A stretch of DNA of 64,000 nucleotides from an uncultured Bacteroidales bacterium (GTDB lineage: Bacteria > Bacteroidota > Bacteroidia > Bacteroidales > UBA932), in the NCBI GenBank assembly GCA_900318355.1, contig ONKE01000041.1, positions 1-64,000 of the forward strand, written 5' to 3'. The position numbers and the translations under genes were made by a program. A model generated the notes under the pieces. It saw only the letters and a program-made list of their open reading frames with translations, searched no databases and was not told the origin of the DNA. Shown here piece by piece: positions 57,408-64,000 of the stretch (its first letter is position 1; every line of letters begins with the position of its first letter).

Positions 57408-57438
57408 CAAAATTACGACAAATCTCACCAATTTCAAA
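57408..57438 (-). promoter_or_regulatory. Promoter of the regulator-FISUMP pair
   Basis: TAATTTTG (complement of 57408-57415) with TTTG (complement of 57435-57438) 19 bases upstream, both matching consensus. The leader is about 15 bases. Confidence 0.65.
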
Positions 57439-57597
57439 CACCCTCGGCCGAAACCTTACCCGCCATGCCGTTTGGACCTTAAATGGACTTGTCTTCCCAA
57501 ATGGAAAACGCCAAATTTGTCATGCTGTCACACGCTTGTAAAAAGCCGGCGGCAGGAAAAACGCAGCCAGGTGAGCGCGATGTTAAGAAATAATCGC
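57439..57597. other. Intergenic stretch without recognised feature
   Basis: Between the minus-strand promoter ending at 57438 and the promoter of the rod-shaped RNA at 57598 I see only a G/C-rich imperfect palindrome around 57545-57556. No ORF or RNA gene is supported here. Confidence 0.5.
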
Positions 57598-57605
57598 TAT
57601 ATTTG
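57598..57605 (+). promoter_or_regulatory. Promoter -7 element of the rod-shaped RNA
   Basis: TATATTTG, exact match to TAnnTTTG. The predicted start is near 57611. No clear -33 element. Confidence 0.55.
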
Positions 57606-57610
57606 TCTCT

Positions 57611-57820
57611 TGCAAGGTTCTTCCTTGTGACAAAGACAGATTAGCGTTTGCAATTTGCTCTGACCGAGTAGAAACGTAGGAAATTTCTTTCAGGAAGGAT
57701 CGGCGCAAGTGGTAAACGCCCGCGATAGATATCCCCTCGGGGATATTGCGCGGGCGTGACTTGTTCCTTCCAGGTTTCCTACGACCTCTACCGGACAAGT
57801 TCATCGCCCGCGTTTTTTTT
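57611..57820 (+). ncRNA. Rod-shaped structured RNA with terminator (attenuator or 6S-like)
   Basis: A stem can be drawn from 57664 to 57794: 57664-57671/57788-57794 (bulge), 57675-57683/57775-57783 (9 bp), 57693-57699/57765-57771 (7 bp), 57706-57710/57759-57763 (5 bp), 57717-57724/57749-57756 (8 bp), capped by 57729-57735/57740-57746. The 8-mer CGCCCGCG recurs at 57805-57812 just before eight T. It can pair with 57749-57756 instead, together with ACTTGT/ACAAGT, to form a terminator. The two folds exclude each other. No second promoter is visible before the gene at 57890. Confidence 0.6.
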
Positions 57821-57889
57821 GTGCACTGCACCCATTATTGTTGTTGTGCATTACTGAGAAGAATGTTTATTTATATAAGTTGTGTAGTT

Positions 57890-58333
57890 ATGAAAAAGAT
57901 TCTTTTATTCTTTGCATTTGCAGTAACGCTCGTATCATGTGGTACGTCGGAAAAACTAATCAACACTGCAACCCATACGGGTGGAAACGCGGCGTTTTTC
58001 GTCAATCCTGTCTGTGCGGATATTAAGGTGGATGGGAAGAAGATATCATTCTTTATGCCCGTATCCGAAAACATTAGCAGTGGCGGCCTTCAGAACGTAA
58101 TCGACACGGCCGTCAAGGATGCTCTGGAGCAGAACGGCAATGCAGACCTTCTTATCGGATTGCAGACACAGGTGAAATACAATTCGAAGGGTATTATTGA
58201 GTCTATTGCTATTTCTGGTTATCCTGCACGGTATGTCAACTTCCGTAATGTTCCGGATGGTGTTGCGGTTCCAGCAGCACAGGTTGAAGGAGAGAAAGCG
58301 GGAGCCCTGTCGTTACTCAAGAAGAAGAAATAG
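57890..58333 (+). CDS. Small Bacteroidales lipoprotein
   Basis: 147 aa. The lipobox TLVSCG is followed by a small alpha/beta domain with the closing ISGYPARYVNFRNVPDG, a pattern shared by a group of Bacteroidales lipoproteins of unknown function. The start at 57890 (MKKILLFF) is preferred over an upstream in-frame ATG because of the clean signal. No promoter is seen in the 70 bases after the RNA terminator, so it may be read by transcription through that terminator. The next gene follows by 12 bases. Confidence 0.75.
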   Translation: MKKILLFFAFAVTLVSCGTSEKLINTATHTGGNAAFFVNPVCADIKVDGKKISFFMPVSENISSGGLQNVIDTAVKDALEQNGNADLLIGLQTQVKYNSKGIIESIAISGYPARYVNFRNVPDGVAVPAAQVEGEKAGALSLLKKKK

Positions 58334-58345
58334 GTTTTGCGTCCG

Positions 58346-59557
58346 ATGAGACGGTGTTTGATACTCGGGGGAATTCTGCTTATAGCGATTCCCTCGATTG
58401 GCTTTGGCCAGAGCCAGCGTCTGGTCAAAGGCTATGTGATGGATGAGAATAATCGTCCCCTTCCTGAGGCTTCGGTCTCGGTAGACGGAAAGACATTCAC
58501 CCGGGTTGCCGAAGACGGATCCTTTTCCATCAGTGTCAGTTATATGGTTCCCTCTATAACAGCGTATAGCGAAGGATATTTGCCGGAAGAGAAAAAAATA
58601 GACGGCTCATATCTGATTTTTAAGATGAAAGTCGATACGCAGGCCGAGAAAAATCGTCTGGCGGCTGCAGAGAAAGCCAGAAAGGAGGCTGAATCAAAGT
58701 TGAAAGCCGAGGAAGCCGCCCGCGAGAAGGCTGAGAAGGATCGGCTTGCGGCGATTGAGAAGGCTGAGAAGGACAGGCGTGCTGCGATTGAGAAGGCGCG
58801 GAAGGAATCTGAGACTAAATTGAAGGCTGAGGAAATTGCTATCAAGAAAGCAGAAAAAGAACGTCTCGCTGAAGAAGAGAAGAACCGGAAAGAGGCTGAG
58901 GCCAAATTAAAGGCCGAGGAGGCTGCTAACAAGAAGGCTGAAGCCCGAGAAAAAGCCGATCAGGCTGCTTGGGAAAAAGCTCAGAAGAAAGCCGTTCGCC
59001 AAGATAAGGAAAAAGCATATAACGCTTCTTTCCGTAATCGTGGAATAGAGCAGTCGATTTCTTTTTCGTATGCTTACTCTATGGATGAGTGCCAGATTGA
59101 ATATGTTTATTCGGGTTATCGCGAATACGGAACGTTGCATCCCTTTGAGATAGATTATACCTTGTCCTATCGCTTCAATCGGATAGTCTCAGCAGGCGTG
59201 GGAACAGGATTTCTGTTCAACGCAAAGAGCATCACCATTATCAATGATTCGTTTTCTCCCCAATACGGCGATTTCAGAGAACAACGAATAGATGTGCCCG
59301 TATATGGCTCGTTCAGACTTACGCCTCTACGCACCAGGGTACGTCCATATGTTTCCGGCTCTATAGGGTATTATATTCTGAGCAGGACTATGATGGGCGA
59401 AGGAGATCTGGGAGTTGATTTTCGTTTTGGTGGCAGGTCGTCCATACAGATCAGTCTGATGGTTAGAACGACACCTTATCCTTTTCCCGGCGTAGGAGAA
59501 GGGACTGGCTACTACTCCCGACTGTCTCCGGGAGTCAAATTAGGTATGAGTTTTTAG
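58346..59557 (+). CDS. Envelope protein with long coiled coil and beta-barrel
   Basis: 403 aa. Signal peptide (cut near GFGQ), a carboxypeptidase-regulatory-like domain (about residues 24-95, GYVMDENNRPLPEASVSV), a highly charged coiled coil (about 98-220) of repeats such as EKAEKDRLAAIEKAEKDRRA, and an outer-membrane barrel (about 235-403) ending VKLGMSF. The TolA-like coil could span the periplasm between barrel and inner face. The start ATG at 58346 is chosen over a TTG at 58337. In operon with its neighbours on both sides. Function unknown. Confidence 0.8.
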   Translation: MRRCLILGGILLIAIPSIGFGQSQRLVKGYVMDENNRPLPEASVSVDGKTFTRVAEDGSFSISVSYMVPSITAYSEGYLPEEKKIDGSYLIFKMKVDTQAEKNRLAAAEKARKEAESKLKAEEAAREKAEKDRLAAIEKAEKDRRAAIEKARKESETKLKAEEIAIKKAEKERLAEEEKNRKEAEAKLKAEEAANKKAEAREKADQAAWEKAQKKAVRQDKEKAYNASFRNRGIEQSISFSYAYSMDECQIEYVYSGYREYGTLHPFEIDYTLSYRFNRIVSAGVGTGFLFNAKSITIINDSFSPQYGDFREQRIDVPVYGSFRLTPLRTRVRPYVSGSIGYYILSRTMMGEGDLGVDFRFGGRSSIQISLMVRTTPYPFPGVGEGTGYYSRLSPGVKLGMSF

Positions 59558-59566
59558 ATCAAGAAG

Positions 59567-61627
59567 ATGAGAAAGTATATATTTGGTTTTTTGGCACTGG
59601 TCATCCTGTTTTCCAGCTGCAAGCAGGAAGTGATCGAACCGCAACAACAGTTGTCAGGGATGTTCGCATTGGATGATGGCAGCGGGTTGACGGACTATAT
59701 CCTGGATTTCAGCCAAGGAGTGATGAGTGTGTTGACGACCGATGATCAACAGAAATATGCTTTTGTAAACGGAAAAATCTGGCATGCGGATAAGAGTGAT
59801 TTCCACTTGAGCGAGGAAGTGCCATACAGTATCTCTGACAAGCATCTACTATCGAAAATTAAGGACTATGGCGTTGTCTATTTGGAGAATGGAATTCTTA
59901 TGCTGGGCGACAGCCGTTATGTTGCCGTTTCCGGATTCGAGCAGTCATATTATTCAAAAATAGAATGTGAGTCAACGGTAACGGTTCCTTCACTCGTAGA
60001 ACAGGATGTGACAGTGCCTTGCTCGATCGTAAATCCTCTTCCTGGGGGACGGCTGACGGCAAAGTCGAAGCCAAGTTGGGTTACAGGCGTCAGTTTAGAG
60101 GGGCCCTCGTTAGTGTGCCATGTCAGCCTGGCTAACAAGGAGTGTGAAGGACTCATCCGTATCAGTTATACGGGTGCGGATGATTTCGATCTTCATTTGA
60201 AACAGACTTCATCAACCTTCATCCATCCAGAGTCTGAGAGCATTATGTTTGATTACCCGGCCTCGACTCAGACGTTCGACTGCACAATCGAGAATCCGGT
60301 CGCTTCCTCCACCCTTTCAGCGACTTCGACTGCGTCATGGATCAGCGACATTCAGGTCTCGGATACCCGGATTTCTTTCAAAGCCAGCGAAAACAACAGC
60401 GGTTCATTCCGCCGGGCTTCCGTGACGCTCCATTACGCCGGCGCCACTGATGTCAACGTATCCGTAATACAAAGGTGGTCCTCGTCTAGTTTGACACTGA
60501 CTCCAACCAGCAAGGATGTTGATTATACGGGCGGTTTGTTCAGCTTTGATTATGTCGTCATCAATCCCAGGGAAAATGCCACTCTCACCGCCGAGAGCCA
60601 GGTGGACTGGATTACGGATGTTAAGGTGAATGGAACGAACGTAAGTTATAAGGTCGCGGAGAATAATTCGAAGACATCTCGTAGCGGCAAGATCAAAGTG
60701 GCATATGGAGACTATGCTACGGCGGTTTTTACCGTCACGCAGTCAGCCTATCCCAGTTATACTATTTCGTTGGATAAAACATCTCTGAGACTTCATGTTG
60801 GAGAGACGTTTACACTTATCGCTACCGTAAACCCGTCATATGCGGTATTGTCCTGGACGTCCTCCAACCCTTCGGTGGCTACAGTAACTGCTTCTGGTCA
60901 GGTGAAGGCAATTTCTATAGGTGAGACGACCATTAGAGTAACAATTGATGATATCTATGCTTCCTGCTCTGTTACTGTAAGATATCCCTATGTTTTAAAT
61001 GCAGTTGACCTCGGCCTTCCTTCCGGGCTTAAATGGGCAGATTGCAATCTTGGTGCAGAAAAGCCTGAAGATTACGGCGATTACTATGCCTGGGGCGAAG
61101 TTGAGCCTTATTATAGCAGCCTGGACCCTCTCATATGGAAGGAAGGAAAGACAGGATATGATTGGTCATCGTATAAGTGGTGCAATGGCTCATCATTTAC
61201 GTTGACGAAATATTGCTCCGCATACAGACCAGACTACTGGGATGGTGAAGGTTCCCCTGATGGGAATACTGTCCTCGAACCGGAGGACGATGTCGCCCAT
61301 GTAAGTCTCGGCGGCAAATGGCGTATGCCTACCTATGCCGAATGTACAGAGCTTATAACCGAGTGCACATGGACATGGACAACTCAGAACGGCGTGAATG
61401 GTAGATTGGTGACAGGCAAGAATGGCAACAGTATCTTCCTTCCCGCCGCTGGCTACCGGTTCAATGTCGTTCTCTGCGATGCGGGCTCCGCGGGCGGCTA
61501 CTGGTCTTTTTCCCTCAATACGGACCTCCCGAGCTACGCGCGGAACGTGTACTTCAATTCCAGCAATGTGAGCGTGGACAACGGCAGCCGTTACTACGGG
61601 AACTCCATCCGTCCCGTTTCAGAATAA
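59567..61627 (+). CDS. BACON/Big_2/FISUMP surface lipoprotein
   Basis: 686 aa. The lipobox LFSSCK is followed by a unique N-terminal part (about residues 25-135). Three BACON-like domains (about 135-400, e.g. ATSTASWISDIQVSDTRISF) and a Big_2 domain (about 405-480, SWTSSNPSVATVTASGQVKA) follow, then a C-terminal FISUMP domain (about 485-686: VDLGLPSGLKWADCNLGAE, YAWGEVEP). BACON domains are often linked to carbohydrate- or mucin-binding proteins. Its C-terminal DNA is more GC-rich than the rest, hinting at a modular origin. Co-transcribed with the two upstream genes. Confidence 0.85.
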   Translation: MRKYIFGFLALVILFSSCKQEVIEPQQQLSGMFALDDGSGLTDYILDFSQGVMSVLTTDDQQKYAFVNGKIWHADKSDFHLSEEVPYSISDKHLLSKIKDYGVVYLENGILMLGDSRYVAVSGFEQSYYSKIECESTVTVPSLVEQDVTVPCSIVNPLPGGRLTAKSKPSWVTGVSLEGPSLVCHVSLANKECEGLIRISYTGADDFDLHLKQTSSTFIHPESESIMFDYPASTQTFDCTIENPVASSTLSATSTASWISDIQVSDTRISFKASENNSGSFRRASVTLHYAGATDVNVSVIQRWSSSSLTLTPTSKDVDYTGGLFSFDYVVINPRENATLTAESQVDWITDVKVNGTNVSYKVAENNSKTSRSGKIKVAYGDYATAVFTVTQSAYPSYTISLDKTSLRLHVGETFTLIATVNPSYAVLSWTSSNPSVATVTASGQVKAISIGETTIRVTIDDIYASCSVTVRYPYVLNAVDLGLPSGLKWADCNLGAEKPEDYGDYYAWGEVEPYYSSLDPLIWKEGKTGYDWSSYKWCNGSSFTLTKYCSAYRPDYWDGEGSPDGNTVLEPEDDVAHVSLGGKWRMPTYAECTELITECTWTWTTQNGVNGRLVTGKNGNSIFLPAAGYRFNVVLCDAGSAGGYWSFSLNTDLPSYARNVYFNSSNVSVDNGSRYYGNSIRPVSE

Positions 61628-61698
61628 TAGGGCGGCCGCTGCCTTATAAAAATGCCTGTTAATGATATTCGGGGTAACTAATAAATTTCAGATCTGAT

Positions 61699-62217
61699 AT
61701 GATGATTACGAAAGAATTGCTTTTAGATGAAATTACTTGTTTTCTGAAGCAAAGATCTGATTTGGTCTCTATTGCCGTTAGACAACGTGCGAAATTTGAG
61801 GGGTGGCTCAAGTTTGAACTGGCCAATGCTTTAAAAAGGATATTCGACGATACCAGTGTTGAATATCCTATCAGAGGGCGACATGTGGACTTATATTCGA
61901 ATCATTCTTTGATAGAACTGAAGACTCCTAATACGAATTATCATGCTCGCGGGTGTGAAGACATAACAAGGCCGATTACCAAGAACGTAAATGATATTTT
62001 GAATGATATCAGAAAACTAAGAGGTGTTCCACGGGATGATCAAGTGAGGCATGCATTTATTGCATTTGTCATGTTTCCGGTTCCTTCGATTGAAAAATGC
62101 AAGCCTCATCTTGAAAAGATTGACGCGTCAGTAGGGGAACCTAATACCCGAATAGTTTACAAAATGTGTGAGGTCGATGAATTGACGGTTCTTGTTTATG
62201 TTGCAAAGATATATTAA
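61699..62217 (+). CDS. PD-(D/E)XK-like nuclease-fold protein
   Basis: 172 aa, AT-rich relative to most of the window. FEGWLKFELANALKR gives the alpha-helix with conserved Glu. GRHVDLYSNHSLIELKTPNTN supplies Asp64 and Glu73-x-Lys75, the spacing of the PD-(D/E)XK active site. RPITKNVNDILNDIRKL follows as in related small nuclease-fold proteins. It could be a stand-alone restriction-type or host-defence nuclease. No DNA-binding or helicase neighbour is present except an unknown protein 46 bases downstream. Confidence 0.65.
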   Translation: MMITKELLLDEITCFLKQRSDLVSIAVRQRAKFEGWLKFELANALKRIFDDTSVEYPIRGRHVDLYSNHSLIELKTPNTNYHARGCEDITRPITKNVNDILNDIRKLRGVPRDDQVRHAFIAFVMFPVPSIEKCKPHLEKIDASVGEPNTRIVYKMCEVDELTVLVYVAKIY

Positions 62218-62263
62218 AGCGATATTTCGCCTAATAAGAATTAATGTATTTAAATAATTGAAT

Positions 62264-62833
62264 ATGAGCCTATTTGATAAAGATTTGGTTGAAAATGAAA
62301 AGCCTATTCAACAAAGGTTGAAAGAGGAAGAACTCATCTCCGATTGCCTTTTTGGCGCAACGGTTGTGGAATGTAATGACCCTCGGGCATTTGTCTCAAA
62401 GTTAGAAGAGGTAATTAGGCCGAATTATCATGTTCTGGGAAAAGGCGTTGAGGCCGAGCGGCTGAAAAAACACCAAGGTCGTCCTGTCATCCGTTGGAAT
62501 GCCAAGACCTTCAAAAAGGATGACGCCGACGGTTCGATGTATCAGCTGTCCAAACTCCCTAAGGAGCCGAAGCCGATCGTTATCATCGAGAACATCGCGG
62601 ACATACCCGATGGTGACCGGAACATTTATGATGACCCGGCGCATATTGAGAACGTTCTACTTCATTCCTGGAAGGATGACGCGATTCATCTGACTTACAA
62701 TGGTATTCCCTTCCAGATGAACAAATGGGACTATTCCGTCGTTTTCCCCGTCAGGCGTGGAGATTTGCAAAATTTGCGTCATAGTATAAGCAGCGATGGA
62801 TTTGCATACTTGCTGGCGGAGATAGAATTTTAA
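62264..62833 (+). CDS. Protein of unknown function downstream of the nuclease-like gene
   Basis: 189 aa, no signal or membrane segment. A helical N-terminus is followed by PKPIVIIENIADIPDGD, a beta strand with acidic end that resembles a Walker B strand, but no P-loop is present. The C-terminal part has WDYSVVFPVRRGD. Start ATG at 62264 is chosen. Probably co-transcribed with the PD-(D/E)XK-like gene, 46 bases away. I recognise no family; it might bind nucleotide only with a partner, or be an unrelated fold. Confidence 0.6.
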   Translation: MSLFDKDLVENEKPIQQRLKEEELISDCLFGATVVECNDPRAFVSKLEEVIRPNYHVLGKGVEAERLKKHQGRPVIRWNAKTFKKDDADGSMYQLSKLPKEPKPIVIIENIADIPDGDRNIYDDPAHIENVLLHSWKDDAIHLTYNGIPFQMNKWDYSVVFPVRRGDLQNLRHSISSDGFAYLLAEIEF

Positions 62834-62853
62834 CTCCATTTTCCTCGTCCCTA

Positions 62854-62975
62854 TGCAACAACACCCGGTAGCGCCGCGAGCCGCTATCTCGAGCTCGCTA
62901 GGCCGCCGAACGGGTGTTGTAGCCGGTGGCAAATACGCCAGCCGCGGCGGTGTAATCGGCCTACTATTATCAAGC
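62854..62975 (+). repeat. Dispersed structured element, copy 3
   Basis: Third copy of the element at 46254 and 46737, same orientation. The first 70 bases (TGCAACAACACCCGGTAGCG onward) are nearly identical, keeping CAACACCCG/CGGGTGTTG. The second hairpin has changed to GGTGGC/GCCAGCC but still folds. The tail is shorter. It again lies between convergent genes (62833 and 62986). Confidence 0.82.
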
Positions 62976-62985
62976 TGGGGCTGAA

Positions 62986-63363
62986 CTAATTGCCATATAA
63001 TAGTGGATCGTCGGGCTCAGCGACAAATCTTAATGGGGGCTCATGATACTCATAGCCGTCCACGTGAGTTAAGGCACTTCTAACCAAATCCAAATCAAGG
63101 CATTCTTCCAATTTGGAAATAGTGTCCAAAGTCAGATTTTCCGAGCCTTTAAGTAGTTTAGAAACATACTGTGGGGAACATTTCATCTTTTCCGCAAGTT
63201 CTTTCTGGCTCATTTTCAGCTCCTCCAAACGGTGCATGACCGTTAGGGCTATAAAACCGGAATAGCGGAGCCAGCGGCGGTTTTCCCGTCGCCATTGGGC
63301 ATTCTCTCTCCAATTGGTTTTGACCTCGTGCTTTTTTAACACAGAGAGTTCTTTATTATCCAT
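62986..63363 (-). CDS. XRE-family transcriptional regulator
   Basis: 125 aa. A helix-turn-helix of Cro/CI type lies about residues 45-100: LEELKMSQKELAEKMKCSPQ and YVSKLLKGSENLTL. An acidic C-terminal tail (EPPLRFVAEPDDPL) follows. ATG at 63363 (MDNKEL) is chosen; an alternative lies five codons upstream. Its promoter carries a palindrome over the -33 box (see 63443-63487), suggesting it represses itself. No toxin gene is directly adjacent on the same strand. Confidence 0.82.
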   Translation of the reverse strand: MDNKELSVLKKHEVKTNWRENAQWRRENRRWLRYSGFIALTVMHRLEELKMSQKELAEKMKCSPQYVSKLLKGSENLTLDTISKLEECLDLDLVRSALTHVDGYEYHEPPLRFVAEPDDPLLYGN

Positions 63364-63442
63364 TACTGTCTCCATCATACATCACAGCCCACAGCCGTCC
63401 ACTGTCAAGTATCCTTTCAAACCTCATATCATGTACTTTTTG

Positions 63443-63487
63443 CAAAAGTAATATAATTATCTCAAATAATCAACTTTTAGGTTGATT
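63443..63487 (-). promoter_or_regulatory. XRE promoter with overlapping operator palindrome
   Basis: Minus strand: TACTTTTG (complement of 63443-63450) and TTG (complement of 63471-63473) spaced 20 bases. The palindrome AATCAAC-6-GTTGATT (63468-63487) covers the -33 box, a classic repressor position. Confidence 0.6.
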
Positions 63488-63581
63488 AAGTGGTGCGAAT
63501 AAAGGGCTCAGATAACGAAATAAACGCCAGGCCGCTGAACAGCCCGAAAGAATTTATCGTAAACCGATAGGGATTTGCCCG

Positions 63582-64000
63582 TCAGCCTTTGTCGACGCCG
63601 TAGCCGAAGAGGGCGAAATCGCCTTTCAGCGGGTCGTCCGGGAAGATTTCCGCAAGCCGTGTGGTGAGGCGGCGGGCGGCGGCCATGGAGGCGCATCGCG
63701 AGCTCACCAGCCCGAGTTTTCCGGCCTCCGTAAGCACATGGGTATCAAGAGGAATGATGAGGCTTTCCCTCGGGATTTTGTCGGACCATAGACCCAGGTC
63801 GACCGGCGAGGAGTCCCTTACCATCCATCTTAAGAACATGCAGAGCCGTTTGCACGAGGAACTTGTGTCTTTCGGTATGATGACCGCGAGGCCTTTTGAG
63901 CTGAAATATGCGCAGAAGGCCTCCAGCGCATGTATAGCGTCACCTGCAGGGACGAACTCTCCGAGCGAACCGTATTCCGCAAGGAGGTCGCGGCATGCCC
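63582..64000 (-). CDS. TIGR02757-family protein, 5' end beyond window
   Basis: The C-terminal 139 codons of a longer gene, open to the window edge. CKRLCMFLRWMVR, IIPLDTHVLTEAGKLGL and GDFALFGYGVDKG are signatures of the TIGR02757 (DUF2400) family, whose fold is related to HhH DNA glycosylases; the role is untested. The start lies outside the window, so the total length is unknown. Confidence 0.85.
   Translation of the reverse strand, partial: ACRDLLAEYGSLGEFVPAGDAIHALEAFCAYFSSKGLAVIIPKDTSSSCKRLCMFLRWMVRDSSPVDLGLWSDKIPRESLIIPLDTHVLTEAGKLGLVSSRCASMAAARRLTTRLAEIFPDDPLKGDFALFGYGVDKG

Noticed and set aside
57601..57820. Known riboswitch, tmRNA, SRP or RNase P RNA
   Set aside because: No cobalamin, TPP, SAM, FMN or other consensus strings, and no tRNA-like end or RNase P core motifs could be found by eye.

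Overview
The window looks like a chromosomal segment of a Bacteroidales bacterium, probably an uncultured gut lineage with a GC-rich genome (GC judged by eye, not computed). The main evidence is a SusC/SusD pair, GH92 and GH99-like lipoprotein enzymes, fimbrillin-like, DUF4988, BACON and FISUMP surface lipoproteins, and a patatin/beta-barrel protein. The Bacteroidetes -7 promoter element TAnnTTTG also occurs in front of most operons. Genus-level placement is a guess.

Layout. 1-8.5 kb: tRNA-Lys, a cysteine hydrolase / acyl carrier protein / AMP-ligase operon, a periplasmic coiled-coil protein, an HhH protein with rsmI, tdk, and a divergent GH92 lipoprotein. 8.7-28.6 kb: a polysaccharide-utilisation locus (PUL), all on +. 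It holds a 50-aa leader ORF, two paralogous fimbrillin-like lipoproteins, two GH99-like enzymes (one fused to a fimbrillin-like domain), a DUF4988 lipoprotein, a membrane-spanning Kelch/winged-helix regulator, SusC, SusD, a DUF3823 lipoprotein and a GH92. GH92 plus GH99-like enzymes suggest an alpha-mannose-containing glycan. 28.6-38.2 kb: recA, rlmN, PlpD-like patatin, recX, a DPP III-like lipoprotein lacking one expected zinc-binding His, and a DASS permease with a porin. 38.2-46.2 kb: a palindromic intergenic element, an Ig-like lipoprotein, nrdDG, and two tandem MFS transporters.

46.2-47.1 kb is a 0.9-kb structured non-coding region: two copies of a ~136-bp dispersed element, three tandem 53-bp palindromic units, a long inverted repeat, a 14-bp hairpin, and a duplicated ssb tail. 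A third copy of the dispersed element lies at 62.85 kb. 47.1-53.2 kb: ssb, aroE, a 47-aa ORF, an rRNA methylase, a PspC protein, lysS and recJ. 53.2-61.6 kb: a barrel protein and a Ser/Thr kinase divergently transcribed from near-leaderless promoters, FISUMP and BACON lipoproteins, and a long rod-shaped RNA ending in a terminator that could act as an attenuator or a 6S-like RNA. 61.7-64 kb: a PD-(D/E)XK-like protein, an unknown protein, an XRE regulator with a likely operator over its own promoter, and the 5'-truncated end of a TIGR02757 gene.

The strongest candidates for something undescribed are the one-piece transmembrane regulator inside the PUL (16412-18898), the dispersed and tandem palindromic elements (46.2-47.0 and 62.9 kb), and the rod/terminator RNA at 57.6-57.8 kb. 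All functional calls are from reading the sequence; no database search was run.
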